This document shows, piece by piece, positions 59,794-64,000 of a DNA stretch of 64,000 bases. Below the pieces are notes generated by a model that did no database searches, was not told the DNA's origin, and saw only the letters and a list, made by a program, of their open reading frames with translations. Location of the stretch: NCBI GenBank assembly GCA_002914805.1, contig JXTB01000543.1:72600-136599 (forward strand), given 5' to 3'. Made by a program: the position numbers and the translations under genes. The stretch's first letter is position 1. The number at the start of each line of letters is the position of its first letter. Source of the DNA: Parasponia andersonii. Lineage: Eukaryota; Streptophyta; Magnoliopsida; Rosales; Cannabaceae.

Positions 59794-60269
59794 TTTTATG
59801 ATTTTGGTGCAACAAAAGCTGATCACAGAGGTCTAATATAAGAACTGAACAAGATTTGACCCTCGATTTCTCTAATATTTAGCTCTAATATTCCTTGTCT
59901 TTCAATTCGAGGTTATTAGAAGTGAGTTTACTAGTCAAATTAATTTTCACTAGTACTAGTCGAGAGATTTGTTTGATCAACTCATAATAAGGGAAAGTAT
60001 CACATACAATCTTGTGTTTTACCCAATTTTGACGGAAAACCCTATGTATTCCAGAGAGGAAGAGGAAGTCCTGGGATCATTTTTGTTAAACAAAAATATA
60101 TAGATATAACAATCCTCCAAATTTAACCTTCTATGCTATTGAAATTAGGAGAAATCCATTTAAATGAAAAATTTATCTTTGATAAAAGATACCAAAACAC
60201 AAAGCTAGCTTGCCAAATTAAATTGGTAAGCAACCAAAAAAAGCAAAATTCCGTAAAAAAAAAAAAATC
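59794..60269. other. Spacer, nothing recognised
   Basis: AT-rich with no coding or repeat signal. Confidence 0.55.
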
Positions 60270-60600
60270 ATACTTTTAGTCGCGACAAAAATTTATGACT
60301 TAAAAATATCATTATGCTTATATCATGAGTGAGAAGTCCATGATTAGAAATTTTAGTCACAAAAAACTACAATTTATTATAATTGAATGTACTTTTAGTC
60401 ACAATATATATATATATATTTATATATATATCACTACTGTTAATAAAAAATTGTGATTAAATATACATTAGTGACTTAATGCTATCTTTCAGTTGTAAGA
60501 ATTTTTTACTTGCGATTAAATATCATTTTTAGTTTTTTTAAAAAGGATTTGTTGTAACTAAAAAGTTATCATTAAATAGTGACTTTTTTTAGGTGACTAA
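60270..60600. repeat. TAGTCAC/GTGACTA inverted repeats at the CACTA terminus
   Basis: TTTTAGTCGCGAC (about 60273), TTTTAGTCACAA (about 60352 and 60393) and, in the opposite sense, TTGTGATTAAATA (about 60452) and TTGCGATTAAATA (about 60511) flank a (TA)n core. GAATGTACTTTTAGTCACAAT pairs with ATTGTGATTAAATATACATT. CACTACTG at 60432 is a candidate terminus of the CACTA element to its right. Confidence 0.5.
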
Positions 60601-60664
60601 GTTAAGAAAGCGGAAAAAATCCTTTAATGCATTTATATATATTTTCCAATGCAACAAAAAATAT

Positions 60665-60995
60665 CTTTCAAGGCGCTTTATAAGTGCCTTGAAAAGCTTT
60701 TCACGGCACCAAAAAAAGTACTTTGGTTCCAGGTGCCGTGATAGGCCTTGGCTACGAAGGTACTTATAAGGCGCCGTGGAAGGTCTATCAAGGCGCTTAT
60801 TAGGTGCCGTAAAAGGCATCTTCCATGGCGCCTATAAAGCGTCGTAGAAAATGTCTACCAAGTGCCTATTAGACACCGTGAAAGATATTTTCCACGGCGC
60901 CTATTAAACGCCTTAGTATCTTGATACCAAGGTGCTTAACATGCGCCGTGGAAGTTACTTTTCATGGTGCCTAATAGGCGCCTTGGTAGATAATT
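60665..60995. repeat. Subterminal palindromic GGCGCC array
   Basis: At least ten degenerate copies of a palindromic unit occur here, for example AAGGCGCCGTGGAA, CACGGCGCCTATTA and AATAGGCGCCTTGG. They are spaced roughly 20-50 bp and alternate in orientation, and they are GC-rich islands in otherwise AT-rich DNA. Subterminal repeats in both orientations are the transposase-binding regions of CACTA/En-Spm elements, and this array lies between the candidate terminus and the 3' end of the CACTA gene. Confidence 0.7.
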
Positions 60996-61237
60996 TCTAG
61001 GGAGTATTTGTAACGTATTTGTCTATACTATCCCTTGGAATTTTATAAATGTAATCCAAATTCATTACATATACCAAATATTTGGAATAAAATGGAGTAT
61101 AAATATATATTTATATAGTAATATTAAATTAACATAATAATACATATAGTCTATATATATATATATTAGTTTTTTAAGCCAAACTAACATGATCATCAAA
61201 GACTCTATATAGTTTAAATAAACAAAGATTAAGAATC

Positions 61238-64000
61238 TCAAATGAGAAATTGTATTAGTTCTTCGACCCACTCTTCAAGAAGTCCGTTGATATCATCCTT
61301 TGTATAGAAATTTTGTCCATTAAACTATAGATTCAAACACTTTATTTGTTAGAAAGTTATCAATCAAACTATAAATTATAATTAAACTAATAAAATATAT
61401 GGTTACATACTATTGTAGTAAATGATTTAACATTGACTTGTTTAATGACTTTTCTCATAAATTTATATATGTAGAATCCACACTCAACATTTGTCGGTTG
61501 TCTTGGACACTATACATAAGCATAAAGTAAACATAAGTAATTTTAATTAATCTTCTACCTAACAAGTATTATTAATTCAAATTTAGTACCTCTATTAACT
61601 TATAAACTGGACCATTTGATCTTCCTTTCTTCCTTTTTTCTACATTATATATCTTGAATGTACTTTGAATTGGAAATACACAAACACAATAATAAAAGGT
61701 TAGCAATAGTAACCATAAGTAAAAATACCATAAGAAACTAAACTATAACAAAATAACTATTAGAGAACTTACTTGATCATTGTTAAACCAATTTCCTCAC
61801 AGAGAGCTAAGTCGAGAGGATCTAGAAACCATGCATAATCTTTAAGAGGATAAATGATAAGCAACATCCAATGGTCCCTACTCATAAAATTGATGATAAA
61901 GATTATTAATATGTAACAATTAACTTCATATAGGAAGTAGTTGATCATATGACAATTTGTTAAGTTTAAAATCTTACCCATGATTTCAAAGTGTAATTAA
62001 AAATTGATGTTCATTCTCTATGGATAATATCCGGGTTGCTAAATTTATAGCACGATCTTCATGTGGACCACCTTCTATAGTAACTGCACTAGGCTCTATG
62101 AACATATACCTAGCTTGATAGCCATATTGGGTCACTAAATGGGGTAAATGTCTATAAGTACAAAATGCAATGTGAATTAAGTGTTGTATTATATAATTGC
62201 CAACTATAGATACATGTATATATATGAAGTTCTATATATATTAAAAAAATAAACTTCTTACCTCATGTATAACGTAATAGGCATGGCCCCAATCTTTTGT
62301 AACGTGCAAAACTCAATTATGTCTTCTTTGAATACGGGCAAATAAAAAGCTTCTCCAAACACTTCTTCATTAAAGAGAATATTAATAACAACACCTTCAT
62401 ATACTCCTTGAATAGTATTCAATAATAATTTTATAGAAGCTGGTGTACCATCAACAAATTTAAACTGTGTTGTGTAACAGATTCCGCTTTATTTCTTTGT
62501 GGATGTACTCTTTCTTGTATTTGAGGTGGCTGTGGTTGTGAAGATTTATTCTTCCCCGTTTGATACTTATTTATATCATTAAACTCCTAAAATCTAAATA
62601 AATGATGAAATGTTAACAAACAAGTTAATAATTCACATTAGAATTCAATAAAGGATGAATTTATTTGGAAAATGAGTCTGCATACCAAATTATCTTCAAA
62701 GATGACAAGCATCTTAGGCCATGTAAGATGCGATCCAAGTGCATCACCTATCAATCTTGTATCATCATCTGGATTTGGAATGGGAATTAGGGCTGTAGCA
62801 TCAAGAACAACCTCTACTGATACACGAAAATTATTCTCCCTTAATTCTCTGCCGTGAATAATAGTTGATGAGGTTGACTCTTATACATATCCTAAAGCAA
62901 CTATGTTATTACGAGACCCTAAAGCAAGCTTGCATGGTCGGTTCTAGAATATAGAAAATCAAACACAATTTATAAATACAAGTAGTTAATCAATATGTTA
63001 AGAAAGAAACTCATATAAACATATTTTTTTGAGTCGTGAAGATATTCCTACAGCCACTATTGGATTTACATGTATCTCTTGTGGTTGCACTTCTTCCCTT
63101 TGAACCTCTAGCCGTGAAGGAGTTGTATTAGAACCACCAACATTACTTTGTTTTCCTGCTTGAATCTTAGAAATTTCTGCTTTGAACCGTTCTTCTTATT
63201 CTTTAAGCATTTGTTGCATCTTGCGTATTTGTTCATCTTGCCATTGTTTCAAATCAAATGATTGTTGCTTCTTTGTTGGAGCAGGTTGATGAAAATATTG
63301 TCTGTGGCTAACGTGAAATCCCATTCTCCGTACATGTCTAGAATATTCAGGAGTGCCTAAAACCATTGTTAAGATATCATTAGAACCGTCTATCTCGACA
63401 TTTCCCTCTTGGAATTGTTGATTATAATCTTCCTACAAAACATATACAGAATTGAACATTAGACTATGCTATACTTTTAACAAAATTACAAATTAATATA
63501 ACCAATATGTTGTAATAAGCAACTTACAATTCTATCAACTACTGCTTTGATTTCCTCAGTATGGCCTCCTTTTTTAGAGACACGTCCTCTACTCCATAGC
63601 TCGGATCTATCAGTACCACATCGGCCTTCATCTTTTTTAGCTTAGCTTTTAATCCAGCATAACCCAAGCGAGACATACAATGTGGATATTTATTTTGCGT
63701 TGCTCTTCCCTGTTGTACTTTCCTAGCTTCCTCCCATTCTGCACTTAATCTTTTCTTAACAAACTCATCCCAAACTTGAGGTTCAATCCACGGTGCATAT
63801 GATGCTAGAGGGTGCTCTAATAACTCTAAACAAGTATGTCTATACTCATAAATCAGTTCAGTTGTAATCCTAGACTTAAAATCTCTCCACATTTTTCCAC
63901 AACTTTGTAAAGTTTCTTTTTTTGCATTGTAGTCCAATACAAATGTTTTCTACAATGTAAAAGAAATAATGTTAATACCAAATATATATTCTAATAAATA
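61238..64000 (-). pseudogene. CACTA (En/Spm) element gene: plant transposase region plus Ulp1-like protease, partial
   Basis: The gene runs from beyond the right edge to a stop at 61238-61240. In coding order it holds four parts. First is the plant Ptta/En/Spm transposase region (63937-63539: WRDFKSRITTELI, WDEFVKKRLSAEW, NKYPHCMSRLGYAGL). Second is its continuation (about 63435-63040: LTMVLGTPEYSRHVRRMGF). Third is the block CKLALGSRNNIVALG...VSVEVVLDATALIPIPNPDDD..IGDALGSHLTWP (about 62950-62680). Fourth is an Ulp1/C48-like cysteine protease with His in SRDHWMLLI (61871-61873), Asp in FLDPLD (61820-61822), Gln and Cys in RQPTNVECGFY (Cys 61480-61482), ending DDINGLLEEWVEELIQFLI. Damage: a frameshift at a T6 run (63570-63575) and stops at 63196-63198 and 62881-62883. 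The protease motifs themselves are preserved. Confidence 0.85.

Overview
The window is nuclear DNA of a flowering plant, most likely a eudicot. It is AT-rich, has GT-AG introns, and its protein-coding genes are typical plant families separated by transposon-derived sequence. I cannot fix the species from the sequence alone. Four host genes are credible, all on the + strand. They are the last three exons of a hydroxyproline O-galactosyltransferase of the GT31/GALT family (152-1216), a six-exon ERD4/CSC1-like (OSCA) membrane protein (14160-18501), a four-exon NDC1 nucleoporin (32372-36246), and an intronless plastid-type phospholipase A1-I gamma (40453-42036). They look like independent single-copy genes with no shared pathway.

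Layout. 1-1.2 kb holds the GALT 3' end. 1.2-13.7 kb is gene-poor and contains an intronless, broken cytosolic glutamine synthetase copy (5631-6700) flanked by a diverged 125-bp direct repeat, a hairpin MITE (8760-9262) and an isolated cluster of ACGT/TCP-type promoter motifs (9.8-10.15 kb). ERD4 follows. 20.17-29.03 kb is one large palindrome made of two decayed MURA-like (MULE) transposase copies in tail-to-tail orientation. The gaps between their conserved domains are filled with degenerate TTGAC/GTCAA repeat arrays. 29-32.3 kb is gene-free, followed by NDC1, a gap with a second MITE, and the phospholipase.

From 42.5 kb to the end almost everything is transposon: a 5'-truncated Ty1/copia element on the - strand (42548-44695), a tRNA-derived SINE candidate (about 45695-45815), a complete non-autonomous LTR element (46083-55513; LARD-like, 3.0- and 2.4-kb LTRs, PBS and PPT, no coding capacity), a related solo LTR (57173-59793) containing a peculiar C/A-rich island, and the 3' part of a CACTA (En/Spm) element on the - strand that runs off the right edge. 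That element carries an Ulp1-like protease domain and subterminal palindromic GGCGCC repeats.

The most unusual structures are the 8.9-kb MULE palindrome, which resembles the architecture of maize Mu killer; its intronic TTGAC palindrome arrays; the GGCGCC array of the CACTA end; and the 57.4-57.7 kb compositional anomaly.
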